DNA from: Aedes albopictus
Taxonomy: Eukaryota > Arthropoda > Insecta > Diptera > Culicidae
Assembly: GCF_035046485.1 (NCBI RefSeq)
Contig: NC_085138.1
Coordinates: forward strand, 272,905,694 to 272,969,693
Length of the DNA stretch: 64,000 nt
Direction: 5' to 3'
The notes beneath the pieces are model-generated. The model had not been told where the DNA came from. It searched no databases and saw only the letters and a program-made list of their open reading frames with translations. The position numbers were made by a program, and so were the translations under genes. Position 1 is the first letter of the stretch. Each line of letters begins with the position of its first letter. This document shows positions 43,885 to 53,504 of the stretch, piece after piece.

Positions 43885-43896
43885 TCCCCCCTAACA
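43885..43896 (-). other. Gypsy polypurine tract
   Basis: Minus strand GTTAGGGGGGA immediately precedes the 3' LTR start TGTAGTGG. This is the plus-strand primer position. Confidence 0.75.
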
Positions 43897-45858
43897 CTTC
43901 TTAATGAAATGTGGCATGTAATCTTCAAACCATGTTGGTTCTTTACGCTTTCGCTTTTCCTTTCTATCGGTAGATGCTTGTTGATCAACTTTTGGTGATG
44001 AACTACCTGAAGATTCAGTAAGTTTTGGTGTCAAACGATCCGAAGATTCGAGATTAGGTTCCGGTTCTGGTGTGACATCGTGGTCTGTATTCGCATTACC
44101 ACTTGACGACCCTGTATCACACTTATCGATCTTTTTCATATGTGCCGTGTTTCTTCTGAACTCTTTCCCAGTAACTAACGACCTAACTATGACATCCGAT
44201 CCACATTTCCTCAATATTACAAATTCCTCATTCATATATTCTGTACTCAGTTTGTTATCTTTCTTCATTCTTTTTAAAAGCACCTTATCGCCGACAACTA
44301 GTTCCCTTACCCTAGCTCCCCTTCTGCTGTCACTGTATTCTTTCCCTTTTTCTTTTTGCACTGCATCGCGGTCTCGAGCAGCCTCATCATCAACACGAAT
44401 GTTTGACAGCTGTGGGAGTTTTGTTCGGATCCGTCTCCCAAACATCATTTCGGCAGGTGAGCGACCAGTTGTTGAGTGATTTGAAGCCCGGTAGGTGAGC
44501 AAAAACGTCTGCAGTTCAACCCGCCAATCATGTCCCAGCTCCTGAGAAATTTGCAACCGCTTGAGGATTGTCCTGTTTTGGCGCTTCACTTCCCCGTTCA
44601 TCTGGGGCCAATAAGGAACGGTGTTTATGAGTTTGATCCCGTAGCTGCGACAAAATTCAGCAAACTGCTCACAGTCTTCGCTCAGTTGTGGTGCATTATC
44701 TGCCGTTAGAATGATGGGTACACCGAAGCAGCAAAATATAGTTCTCAACTCTTCAATCGTGCTTTCGGCAGTTATACTGGACATCTCACACACCTCAAAA
44801 TAACGACTATAGTAGTCCACAACAACCAGCAGGAATTGGCCTTCCGGTAGTGGGCCCAAGAAGTCTATAGCGACGTCCTGCCAAGGTCCAGACGGTAGGT
44901 TTCGGCGACTCATCGGTTCGGGTGGATCGGGAGCAGAGACCAACGTGCATCCACGGCATTTCTTGACAAATGCATCCACGTCGATGTCCATTTTGGGCCA
45001 CCAAACAGAAGCACGAAGGTAGGATTTCATCATGCGTGTTCCAGGATGACCCTCGTGGGCCAGCACCAGCAGCTTCTCTCGTAAACATTTCGGAACAACT
45101 ATTCTATCTCCTCGCATTAAAACATTACCGACCTGACATAGCTCTTGCGAAATTACGCGATATTCAGTTGGGAGCTCGAATAAGCGCCCCCCATCAATTG
45201 TTTGTAGAAGCTCTCGAATTTCGTCGTCTTTCTCGCAAATTGCTTCAAGTTCTTCCCACCACAGGGCCACATTAGTCGCAGCTGCATTTGCAATTTCATT
45301 TACGAAGAGCTCTTCTGAATAATCGAAGGGGGTTGGCTCTAGAGTTGCTAGCCGTGACAGAGCGTCTGCAACATTTTTGTCTCCAGCTATGTGTTTGATC
45401 GTATAATCAAAGGCTTGAAGCCGAAGTACCCACCTTTCTATTCTGGCACACGGTTTGGAGCGTGGTGTGAAGAGATACAATAACGCCCTGCAGTCTGTGA
45501 TCAGGTCAAATTTCTTCCCGAGGAGATACATCTGAAATCTTTCGATACCCCAAACTGCTGCCAACGCCTCTTTCTCAGTTTGGCAGTACCGTTTCTCCGT
45601 TTTAGTCAAGGATTTAGAAGCATAGCATATGACACGGTGGGCACCTATGTCATCAGTCTGGATCAGCAGCGCTCCCAAAGCATTTGGACTCGCGTCCACA
45701 ATAACAGATGTTGCATGATCTACGTTGAAATACCCCAGACTGACGGAGCTTGAAAGTGCGTTTTTAACGGTTTCGAAAGATGTTTGGTGCTCAGATGTCC
45801 ATTCGAATTTCACAGATTGCTCTGTTAGTCTTCGCAATGGTTCGTCCAGGGTTGCCAA
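43891..45858 (-). CDS. Gypsy pol C-terminal part: RNase H and integrase
   Basis: An open frame of 655 codons. Residues about 1-170 are the end of the RT connection and RNase H, with DASPNALGALL, EKEALAAVWGIERF and ITDCRALLYLF. Next is an integrase HHCC zinc motif with HEGHPGTRMM and CRGC. The catalytic core follows, with D in DFLGPLPEG, D in LTADNAPQLS and E in MNGEVKRQNRT, then a C-terminal tail ending near the 3' LTR. The frame begins within the connection region, so it lacks its own upstream RT and has no true start. The protein would normally be processed from a Gag-Pol precursor. Confidence 0.92.
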   Translation of the reverse strand: MATLDEPLRRLTEQSVKFEWTSEHQTSFETVKNALSSSVSLGYFNVDHATSVIVDASPNALGALLIQTDDIGAHRVICYASKSLTKTEKRYCQTEKEALAAVWGIERFQMYLLGKKFDLITDCRALLYLFTPRSKPCARIERWVLRLQAFDYTIKHIAGDKNVADALSRLATLEPTPFDYSEELFVNEIANAAATNVALWWEELEAICEKDDEIRELLQTIDGGRLFELPTEYRVISQELCQVGNVLMRGDRIVVPKCLREKLLVLAHEGHPGTRMMKSYLRASVWWPKMDIDVDAFVKKCRGCTLVSAPDPPEPMSRRNLPSGPWQDVAIDFLGPLPEGQFLLVVVDYYSRYFEVCEMSSITAESTIEELRTIFCCFGVPIILTADNAPQLSEDCEQFAEFCRSYGIKLINTVPYWPQMNGEVKRQNRTILKRLQISQELGHDWRVELQTFLLTYRASNHSTTGRSPAEMMFGRRIRTKLPQLSNIRVDDEAARDRDAVQKEKGKEYSDSRRGARVRELVVGDKVLLKRMKKDNKLSTEYMNEEFVILRKCGSDVIVRSLVTGKEFRRNTAHMKKIDKCDTGSSSGNANTDHDVTPEPEPNLESSDRLTPKLTESSGSSSPKVDQQASTDRKEKRKRKEPTWFEDYMPHFIKKC

Positions 45859-46073
45859 ATTATTTATTATTTTTAATAAATTTTTAACCTAAAACATATT
45901 TTTTTTAACATATGCATTGTAGTTGAATGTCGTGTTTCAGATAACAATTCAAGTATATATTTCAGTGTTACCCTACTTGAATCAATTACAATTTGCCATA
46001 GACTTGTTAGTTATGTTTCGTATATTATTTGATATATATGGTAACAAGGAATTATATGTATCATTAAACAAAA
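45859..46073. other. AT-rich filler replacing the Gypsy RT core
   Basis: About 215 bp of very AT-rich sequence joins QDIIEVN (start of RT) to LDEPLRRL (RT connection). The RT fingers and palm, including the expected YVDD or YIDD box, are absent. I found no inverted repeats or target duplication at its ends. It may be a deletion repaired with filler DNA, or a replacement insertion. Confidence 0.8.
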
Positions 46074-47036
46074 TCAGTTCACCTCAATGATATCTTGAGC
46101 TAGAAGTTGCTCAAGTTTCTGGTTCACTGCTGACTCATATGGGAGTGGCACACGTCGCACAGGCTGGAACACAGGCTTGAACGTTGGGTCCATGTGAATT
46201 TGTACTTGCACATCCTTAATTTTACCGAACGGAACATTCTTCACATGATTGTCCTCGACCCCAATCTTCAATATTCCAAGCGCTTTGGCAGTTGTATCGC
46301 CTAAGATGCAACGTTGACCTTCCTTCACGACGAAGAACTTGGCGATTACACTTTTACTTCCGATGGCAACCTCCGCTTTGAATGATCCCAGCACATTCAA
46401 AGGTGTTTTACTTCCATAACCTTTGATTATCTCACGAGCTCCGTTTTCCATTTCTTGCACAGTTACCCTCTGCTGCTTCAGGGACTCCCAAGCTGCCGCG
46501 TGGATCAAATTAACGTCAGAGCCTGAATCCACGAGCATGTTTAGTGAGATGCCACCGATGGTGCATTCCAGGATATTTGATTCATTTCCGAAGTAAAAGC
46601 AATAATAAGATTTTTCTTTCGAGTCGGATTGATGGTCCGGAGCAGAGACGTCTATTTCCTCCTGGTTGACCTTTTCGACCAAGCGCACCTTTTTCGCCTT
46701 CAGGTGGGAGGGTGTATCCGTTGGAGCGAATCGTTTCCTGCACACAGCCTCGAAATGTCCAACCCGCTTGCAACGGCGACATGTTTGGTTGTGAGCTTTG
46801 CACTCAACTGATGAAGCGATGTGTCCTTTAGTGCCACAGTTGAAGCACGTAACATCTCGATTTGGTTGCATTCTACGGTTGAACATTTGATTGGCCACTC
46901 CTGGTGGTCGCTTCATCGGACCTCGGGTTTGTACTCTGAACACTTTTTCTATCTGAAGATCTCTTGGTAGTTCCTTACCGTTCAGGGACGTGAAATCGTT
47001 CACCTGCTGTTTCACTCCTTCCATCATGGCACCCAC
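46074..47036 (-). pseudogene. Gypsy gag C-terminus, protease and RT beginning
   Basis: An open frame of 320 codons. Two zinc knuckles lie near residues 58-90: CFNCGTKGHIASSVEC and CRRCKRVGHFEAVC. Protease follows with MLVDSGSDVNLI near residue 167. The frame ends in the first RT block, FKPVFQPVRRVPLPYESA, where the filler begins. The upstream gag part is cut off by the inserted element at 47038-47947. The knuckles bind RNA and the protease matures the polyprotein. As it stands the frame is truncated on both sides. Confidence 0.9.
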
Positions 47037-47037
47037 A

Positions 47038-47947
47038 CACTAAAAAAATCTGAATATTACAATTGACTTAATGTTTATAAATGACGTAATCATACATGTC
47101 GTAAAATAAAATGTGACCTATTTTTGTGTCATATCTAACGCTTCCATGGACCGCTTCCGAAAAAAGTTGATCTTGCATCATTGCCAATAAATGTTTGGCT
47201 TATGTACAATATTTTAAGATCCACTCACTGTTTTCTAAGTGAAATGCCTCAGTTTTCAGTATGAAACGGCACAAAATTACACGACTTTGAACATAAACAG
47301 CGATGCGCGCGTCAAACGTCAAAATGCTTCCAGATTTGCTTCTCGTGTTTGTTGTTTAGTTTCGTTCGATCATTTTTCGCGATTTCGTTTAGGGTTTGTG
47401 CTGAATTAGTGAATCGGTGTAAATGGATGCGCTAAAAAATTGCATTCACGTCGATGCAGAGCAGTGAAGAAACCATCGGCAGATCTATAGTGAAAACTGG
47501 TAAAAATTCCTAGTGTATAACAATAAGAAAATTGGGCAATTGATTGGTTCGAGTGATAAACTCGGAAGTAGCGGATGCCGCTAAAGGACATCATTCATGG
47601 AGAGTTGATTTGATTTGAATTAAATTGATTATTTTTAGTGACAGTGAATGAGAAAACGGTAGTGATGACAAATCTGCGGCAGATCAGGTGAGTGACGTTT
47701 TTAATTATTTATGATTCTATGAGAAACATAAAATACTTCAGGAAGCATAACCTCAAAAATGCACGTCATGCCGTAAAGTTGGTTTTTACGTCATGACGTG
47801 TATTTTTTTTATCGCTGCTTGCGTCATGTAAATTTAAGAGCGAACATAATTATACGTTCGAACCTAACGTATTATTCCGTCATTGTACTCGCTGCAATAT
47901 GTCGGCGTCAAATGACGTAAAATTACGCATATTTTTCGAAGTGTGCA
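47038..47947. mobile_element. DNA transposon inserted in Gypsy gag
   Basis: The ends are CACACACTAAAAAAATC on the left and, from the right, GCACACTTCGAAAAATATG. They share a short CACACT inverted repeat. Words of the type 'atgacgtaa/ttacgtcat' recur at 47085, 47760-47800, 47825 and 47915. The element separates ESM of gag from VGAMMEGV. The target duplication is not resolved, so the superfamily is open. No transposase. Confidence 0.7.
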
Positions 47948-48492
47948 TGCTTTCAACTTCGGCCAGCGTAATATCCTTCTGAAGAATGCGACGACGAAGC
48001 TCTTCAGAGGCGCAGCCCTCCACGATCACATCAATCACGTATATCTCCGTCAGTACTTCTCGAACATCGGCCGTATACTTTTCCAAACCGCAATCTCCCA
48101 GCTGTTGCCTTATGCGGAGAACAAAGTGAGCAAACCGCTCGTTTTTCTCTTGACGCATTTTACGCAGTCGACAACGTTCGAGAATGTATTGACGTCCGGG
48201 CTCAAAATATTAGTCGAGCTTAGCGACAGCGTAGTCGTACCAATTGGGTTTAGTTGAAACCAGGGGTAACTTATCAGCGTCCGGCAAATTTTCGTAGACT
48301 CGTTGGAGCTGTTTGCCGCCGAAATGCAGCAGCTTGGCTCTCATCTTCTTTTCTTCTGGTCCGAAATGTCGTATGCCTCGAAATAATTCTCGAGGGCTGA
48401 TTTCCAGCTCCTCCACTCTTTTGCCAGTTGGTTTTTCCCGATCTCCTCACATCGGAATGGAGGAATCGGACGAGCTTCATCGATCTGTGGAT
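47948..48492 (-). pseudogene. Gypsy gag N-terminal part with in-frame stop
   Basis: Minus-strand frames give RSWKSALENYFEAYDI, then MRAKLLHFGGKQLQRVYENLP, then YFEPGRQYILERCRL and RQEKNERFAHFVLRIRQQLG. This is a typical Gypsy capsid-like gag. A TAA interrupts at 48210-48212, and at least one frameshift lies near 48420. The C-terminal side is broken by the element at 47038-47947. Confidence 0.85.
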
Positions 48493-49155
48493 TGAATAAT
48501 TTTAGTATATGATTTTCAGCAATATCTTGACTATCGTCTCATTACCACTACAAACAATCTAATTGAATATTCGTAAGATTTTTTTTTATACGCTTTCTCT
48601 TTTTTGATGATTTCTATCTAACGGCACACGCATAAGCAAATTTTCATCATAACCCCTCAGAGAATAACCTCCAAATTTCTCAACGATCTACAGAATCTCC
48701 TCAACTCCTCAAAGTTTGCCCTTTTCATTGGTTTTGCGCTCACGCTCAACCGTATCACTTCAATGTATTCCACAGTCAAGTTTCTCAAAACTTTCTCCAA
48801 CTCCTCAGAGTTCTAAGTTTCCCTTTTGAATAGCGGTACCGTCTTTCGTTCCTCAGAATTCTTTCCCACTCCTCAGAGTACACTACACCCCCTGTTTTTT
48901 CGTCCTTTAGTATGTGTGCTTCAGCTACTTGTGCGTGGCCTGGTCTAAATCAAACACTTTCCATTTTTTTTTGCTTCTAACAGCGTAACTGACTCGATAC
49001 CTAATCCGTATCGAATAGCATGAAACCTAACCTCATTTCATTCAGAGGCTATGCCCCCTTTCACTTCGAATAGCATAAACAGTATGATGGAAATTCCACT
49101 TTTTTTTCAAAATTTTCAATTACTTACTAGTTTTTCCATTATCCTCGTCGCCAGA
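48493..49155 (-). other. Gypsy 5' leader with repeated 'ctctgaggagt' words
   Basis: Noncoding leader between the primer site and gag. On the minus strand 'ctctgaggagt' or close variants recur near 48878, 48811, 48700 and 48655. These could be packaging or splicing related, or simply low complexity. Confidence 0.6.
49141..49153 (-). other. Gypsy primer binding site (tRNA-Ser type)
   Basis: TGGCGACGAGGAT on the minus strand, two bases inside the 5' LTR. It is complementary to the 3' end expected for an insect tRNA-Ser(GCU) plus CCA, from my knowledge of that tRNA. Confidence 0.8.
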
Positions 49156-49361
49156 TGTACCAGTTTCGGATAAATACACTTTAGTTAAAACCTTTTAATC
49201 ACACAAAACAATATATTTTCCGAATAGCGTTCTTCACTCACATGCGTACTCTCTGGTGGTCACAGTCAAAATCCCCCACTCTTTTCTTCTTCCTCTCCAC
49301 GCTACTCTGCTTATCCTAATCTCTACACTTTCTTTCCTCACACGAGGGGTGCGCCACTACA
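49156..49361 (-). repeat. Gypsy 5' LTR
   Basis: 206 bp, one mismatch to 43679-43884. TG...CA ends. Confidence 0.93.
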
Positions 49362-49600
49362 CTCCATCTAGCTCCGCGTCCCATAGTACCGGGACCAGGA
49401 TTGGCCTCTGTGGTACCCGCGCATGATCATCTGGCGATTACTCATCTCTCTTTGGATAGGAATACCCTGTTATGAAAGTAGCTCTACAGTATCTGATATA
49501 GGCTATCCGGGAGGCCTAGATTATGTATGGCGCTCTCGATAGCAGCGCAGTTGACATTGTTGAACGCCTTCTTCACGTCTAACGTGACGACCCCGGATTG
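49362..49600 (-). pseudogene. R1-type reverse transcriptase fragment
   Basis: On the minus strand: VVTLDVKKAFNNVNCAAIES, then LGLPDSLYQIL, then VLWDAELDG across stops. This is the RT palm start and following region of R1-like LINEs. The Gypsy element is inserted at its edge. Dead. Confidence 0.75.
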
Positions 49601-49949
49601 CGGTACAGAATTCATACCCATGGGTATAGAATTCATACCCAGAATTCCGTATAGATGCCTCTGGAGAGAACTTTCCAGCGCATTTTCTGAAGAAAATCCA
49701 AAAATAAAAATAATCTCAGGAAAAGCTACAGGGTTTCCCTCATGATCTCGCTATGAACTTCTACAGGAAGAAAATACTCTGAAGAAATGAATTTTCCATT
49801 GTGGAACGAGACCGAAAATCGATGGCTGCTGCTCCTGCCAAACATGATGCGACTAAAGCCGAGAGACCATCCGGGTACCTACCTAATTTGTTCTTGGTAT
49901 TTTCATCAAATCTGCTCCGTGTACCAGACGATGCAATCGGCTGCGTTGA
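49601..49949. other. Unassigned spacer
   Basis: Contains a local repeat/palindrome around 'agaattcatacccatgggta' (49608-49645). Otherwise nothing recognised. Confidence 0.5.
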
Positions 49950-49952
49950 TAA

Positions 49953-50123
49953 GGGGCTGTCCATAAACCACGTGGTCATGAGGGGGGTGTTCGGCCAATG
50001 AGCATTTTGTATGGACGAGTAAAAAAATTTGTATGGAAAAATGACCACGCGGGGGGGGGGGGGGGGGGGTTTGTTGGGTTGAGAAGTCCCAAAAAAATGA
50101 CCACGTGGTTTATGGACAGCCCC
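49953..50123. mobile_element. 171-bp MITE, TAA target, with G19 run
   Basis: Terminal repeats GGGGCTGTCCATAAACCACG on both strands, flanked by TAA (49950-49952 and 50124-50126), as in PIF/Harbinger MITEs. An internal run of 19 G lies at 50051-50069. Subterminal 'atgaccacg' words are present. Confidence 0.88.
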
Positions 50124-50165
50124 TAATAACTAGTTTGATTACTCTACCAGTCTCCCAGGAAGGCC

Positions 50166-50331
50166 ATGAGCCTCTGCACGAATTTGCCCTGTCCTGCTCA
50201 CTCCCACAGAAAATTTGAATTCAGCGCGCACAGTAAAAGTCACATTTGACTTTTACTGTGCGAACTGTTTTCAAGTTTTCTGTGGGAGTGAGCAGTACGC
50301 CAGATTCGTGCAGAGGCTCATGCTCATATCA
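50166..50331. mobile_element. 166-bp foldback element
   Basis: Starts ATGAGCCTCTGCACGAAT and ends with its complement. Inner arms CTCACTCCCACAGAAAA and complement follow, and the centre 'cagtaaaagtca' pairs with 'tgacttttactg'. The whole unit can fold into one long hairpin with small bulges. Target duplication not clear. Confidence 0.8.
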
Positions 50332-50439
50332 AGCATAACAGCACTGCTACCTTGAGATTCTGTGCGTGCGGAAAGACGATGTCAGGTAGCTTCAATTGCT
50401 CTAGATCGCTGGTGGCCTTCTTACCAGCGGTACTGAACG

Positions 50440-52015
50440 ATGTTATACAACGGCTGTCTTACCAATTTATTTTTTCATCAGTCAACAAAGAAGGAACTTT
50501 TACTACAAATCGTTTTATTAAAATAAATATCATTTGAACTAAGAAAATAAAAATTTTACTTTCAGGGTGAAATTGATCAGTAAATGAAATGCCTTGGTAA
50601 GTGCTGAAAATATTTTTCCACCTAAATTAACCATCCATGAATGCCAAAAACTACGCAATACGTTTACAATTTTACCATTTTTTATAATTATTTAAGTTAA
50701 AAGTTCAATAAATCTGAAGAAAACGCCTTGCAATTTCCATACTATATATGTAACTACTTGCAGAAAAGTACAATTTTATGCATAAATTTCAATATGTAGG
50801 GAAGACTGGGGAGACTGATCCCTTTTTCTTAATTTGCCTGTAACTTAAAGAAAAAATACAAAACTAGATCCATTTTTCGTACAGAATAGCAGGTAAACAT
50901 CTATTGCAAGTTTATACAAAACAGAAGGACTTTAAATTATTGTTAAAGTTTTCAAAACTGTGTTTTTATGGAGGCATGTCTTATGATGTATTTTTCAAAA
51001 ATGGGTCAAAATTGATCCCCTTTTGAGCACATGATTAATTTAAAGGGAAAATATCTCCAGAAGTTTCCTATTCATTTTCTTTTCAAGTTTTCTTGCATTT
51101 TTGATGCTTATCGTGTATTTGAAATTATATGAATTCCTTAAATTGTTAAGGATATGCCGTATCTTGAAAATGGGGAGACTTGACCCCCCTTTTCATGGTT
51201 TGTACTAAAATAATAATTATCTGACACGTTTTATCATTGAATATACTAGAGTTCCGAGTAAATATAGGCTTCCAAATTGAATTTTATTTTTCACATGTAT
51301 AATGTGTGTGTAATCCTCGAGGGATCAAGTCTCCCCATGTCACTGTTGTATACACTAAGCTACATTAATTGAAATATTTATATATCAGCCTTATTTGAAT
51401 AAATACGTTTGATAGTACTTTATTTATACTATGTGCTGTGAAATTTTGACACGATTTGGTTCAATTTTCACAAAGTTATTGAGATTTTTCGGAATCGCCT
51501 AAAAGATTTCTGAAAGACTGAAAACAAACCATCAGCCATTAAAAAATAATGCAATACACAATCAAAATCAATTGTAGCCAAAACATTGTCGTCTGTCCAG
51601 ATGTCGTTTTAGAAAAAATATGCTGGAAGAAAATTGTTTTTGATTCCGAGAAAATATGGGGGGAACAAGTCTCCCCAGGGATCAAGTCTCCTCAGTCTCG
51701 CCTATAGAACTTTTGACGACGAAGTAGGGTTTAGAGAATACTTGGCAGCTAGAAACATTCATTCGAATATGCATTACATGTGTAATACAACTACGGCAAC
51801 AAAAGTTTGGAAGTGTCTTAAAGTTCGCCTAACACGCAGTTTAGAAAAATATTGAATTTAAATAATGCAGAATTATGTGACTAATTGGTTGTAAAACATG
51901 TTAACTCATCATTCAATAACCCTTGAGCCAAATGATAGTCATTTTCTAAAAATTATTTCAAGTTTAAAGCAATATTTTTAATAAACAAAAATGGTACTCA
52001 CGTCGATCACGTCAA
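50440..52015 (+). mobile_element. Partial copy of the 56056-58723 element type, split by insertion
   Basis: 50440-50796 and 51705-52015 align in order with 58090-58378 and 58385-58690: 'gaaattgatcagtaaatgaa', 'gtaagtgctgaaaatatttt', 'acttggcagctagaaaca'. The left terminus is missing here. The copy at 58380 lacks the insert and serves as an empty site. Confidence 0.8.
50797..51704. mobile_element. TA-target DNA transposon, copy 2 (inverse of 18770-19764)
   Basis: Same family as copy 1 in reverse orientation. The ends TAGGGAAGACTGGGGAGACT and CAGTCTCGCCTA are flanked by TA. It lacks the 91-bp TTAA insert of copy 1. Nonautonomous, no ORF. Confidence 0.88.
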
Positions 52016-52525
52016 AACCACAGTACTCAATACTGGTACAGTTAGTGAGTTAGAAAACTCAAACTCTTGCACAAAATCCCTATTGAACCCCATTTCCGTA
52101 AACTAAGCTAACCTAACTAACTGACAAAGCTCTCAATCACACCAAGATAAATTGAATCACATTTAAATTCAATTACTCCACTCAGCAGGTAAAACCACCG
52201 GGACAGAGCCATTCGGCGACGAAATTGTGATAAATTATTGTCTCAAAATATTCTCATCAAATAAATCAACAATGTCAGCTTTGACGCAAAATGTGAAAGA
52301 GATCTCTCGGCGTTGGCCGTTTGCCTGCCGGGACGCGCCCCAGTTCTCCCATGCCACCGCTTCCGATCCCGGTGGTGATTTGCTCAAAAACCAGAAGATG
52401 ACGGAATAAACAGAATAAGTGGAGTCAATTTCTATAATTTACTGTCGACGTTCGTCGTCTCCATCATCGTCAGTTGTCGTCACTGTGGCTGCAGCCAGTG
52501 TCGATTGTGTGTACAGAGCAAGGCC
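52016..52525. other. Possible single-copy region
   Basis: No repeat ends seen. It contains the short frame at 52272-52409 and a GTC/GTT-rich patch near 52445-52500. Confidence 0.4.
52272..52409 (+). CDS. 45-codon ORF with good start context, unknown
   Basis: MSALTQNVKEISRRWPFACR... to QKMTE, preceded by 'atcaaca', a favourable insect start context. It sits in a stretch free of obvious repeats. I recognise no family. It may be a small protein, a first exon or a chance frame. Codon content is higher in GC than the flanks (52310-52380). Confidence 0.25.
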   Translation: MSALTQNVKEISRRWPFACRDAPQFSHATASDPGGDLLKNQKMTE

Positions 52526-52834
52526 TCAAATCAGCGATAGGCTCAGTTTAAGCGACCAACCATAAAGCGGCTTATTTTCCCGGACGATCTCTGTTGAGCG
52601 CTTCACTTTTTTGAAATTTTCGGAGGGAGGGCTCTCAGCAGGGAGACACTCTTCGAGTTCATCATTCATGTCCTGTCTCCAATATCCAAGCGACATTGTG
52701 AATTTTTTGTTTGCCATTCCGGTTAGTGTCATCAGTGTCATCTGGAACGGAACGGAGACAAAACCGTCGATGAATGATTGGTCAGCAATTTGTATTTTGG
52801 GGAATGTGTAGTGTTTGCCGATGTGATACGATTG
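52526..52834 (-). CDS. Putative terminal exon of an unknown host gene
   Basis: The minus-strand frame SYHIGKHYTFPKIQIADQSF ... GMANKKFTMSLGYWRQDM ... VRENKPLYGWSLKLSLSLI ends in TGA at 52526-52528. It looks protein-like, with mixed hydrophobic and charged residues and no low complexity. It is preceded by a good splice acceptor (TTATTTTTCCAG at 52835-52846), and a possible donor GTATTA lies about 60 bp upstream, which would make a typical short insect intron. The upstream exon is uncertain. I do not recognise the family. It could also be a relic of a mobile element. Confidence 0.35.
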   Translation of the reverse strand, partial: QSYHIGKHYTFPKIQIADQSFIDGFVSVPFQMTLMTLTGMANKKFTMSLGYWRQDMNDELEECLPAESPPSENFKKVKRSTEIVRENKPLYGWSLKLSLSLI

Positions 52835-53504
52835 CTGGAAAAATAAAGGTTTTGGGAAATTAAAACAAAAAAAGTTTTTAATACCAGAGTCGCACAATAT
52901 CTCTGTAGGCCGATTTACCTTCCGTAACTCGCGCGGTTGACTACCGGGGCAGCACCACACTGGTGCTGAGTACAAAAAGCGAGATTTTTTCAACGTGTAG
53001 TACAAAATACAACAGCGCGATCGCTCGAGGGTTAATATCAATCGACAATGATTTTATACTGACCCGGCAAAGACTTACTGACCCGCACTCCAGGTCACTA
53101 TCATTGCAAATGAACTGATATTTCGACGATTTAAATCAAACCTCAAAACTTTCATGATCAGAATAGTAAACTTGGTATTTTGTATCACATATTAAAACGT
53201 CATCATTAGGCCTGTTTAATATTTCAAAAATGTACTCTGATTCATAAGTCCACCTCCACAGTTTTATTGGCATCCTAAAAGAAGTAACAGGTCAAAATTT
53301 CAGCCAAATCCATTGAAATTATAAGATGCATCTAATCAATTTTGTGTTTTTCGACTATTTTCGAACTTCAAAAAAACATAACTACACTAAAACTTGTCAG
53401 AAATTAATTCTTTCAGCATAAATTGAAAGATATACTTGATTGCTACAAGTTCTCCGAACAACGTATGACAATAAAATTAAAGGAAAATATGCAATAGGAC
53501 AGAT
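52835..53504. other. Unassigned spacer
   Basis: It may contain an upstream exon of the frame at 52526-52834 near 52890-53040, but I cannot model it. The rest is AT-rich without features. Confidence 0.4.

Larger units (their letters stand above)
43679..49361 (-). mobile_element. Gypsy-type LTR retrotransposon, internally deleted, minus strand
   Basis: The LTRs at 43679-43884 and 49156-49361 (206 bp) differ at one position. On the minus strand each LTR begins TGTAGTGGCG and ends GGTACA. The primer site TGGCGACGAGGAT lies two bases inside the 5' LTR, and a G-rich tract lies next to the 3' LTR. The flanks CTTCA and CTCCA may be a 5-bp duplication with one mismatch. Coding order is gag, protease, (RT missing), RNase H, integrase. 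Gag holds a DNA-transposon insert. The tRNA-Ser-type primer site and organisation suggest the mag lineage. Non-autonomous because RT is lost. Confidence 0.92.
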
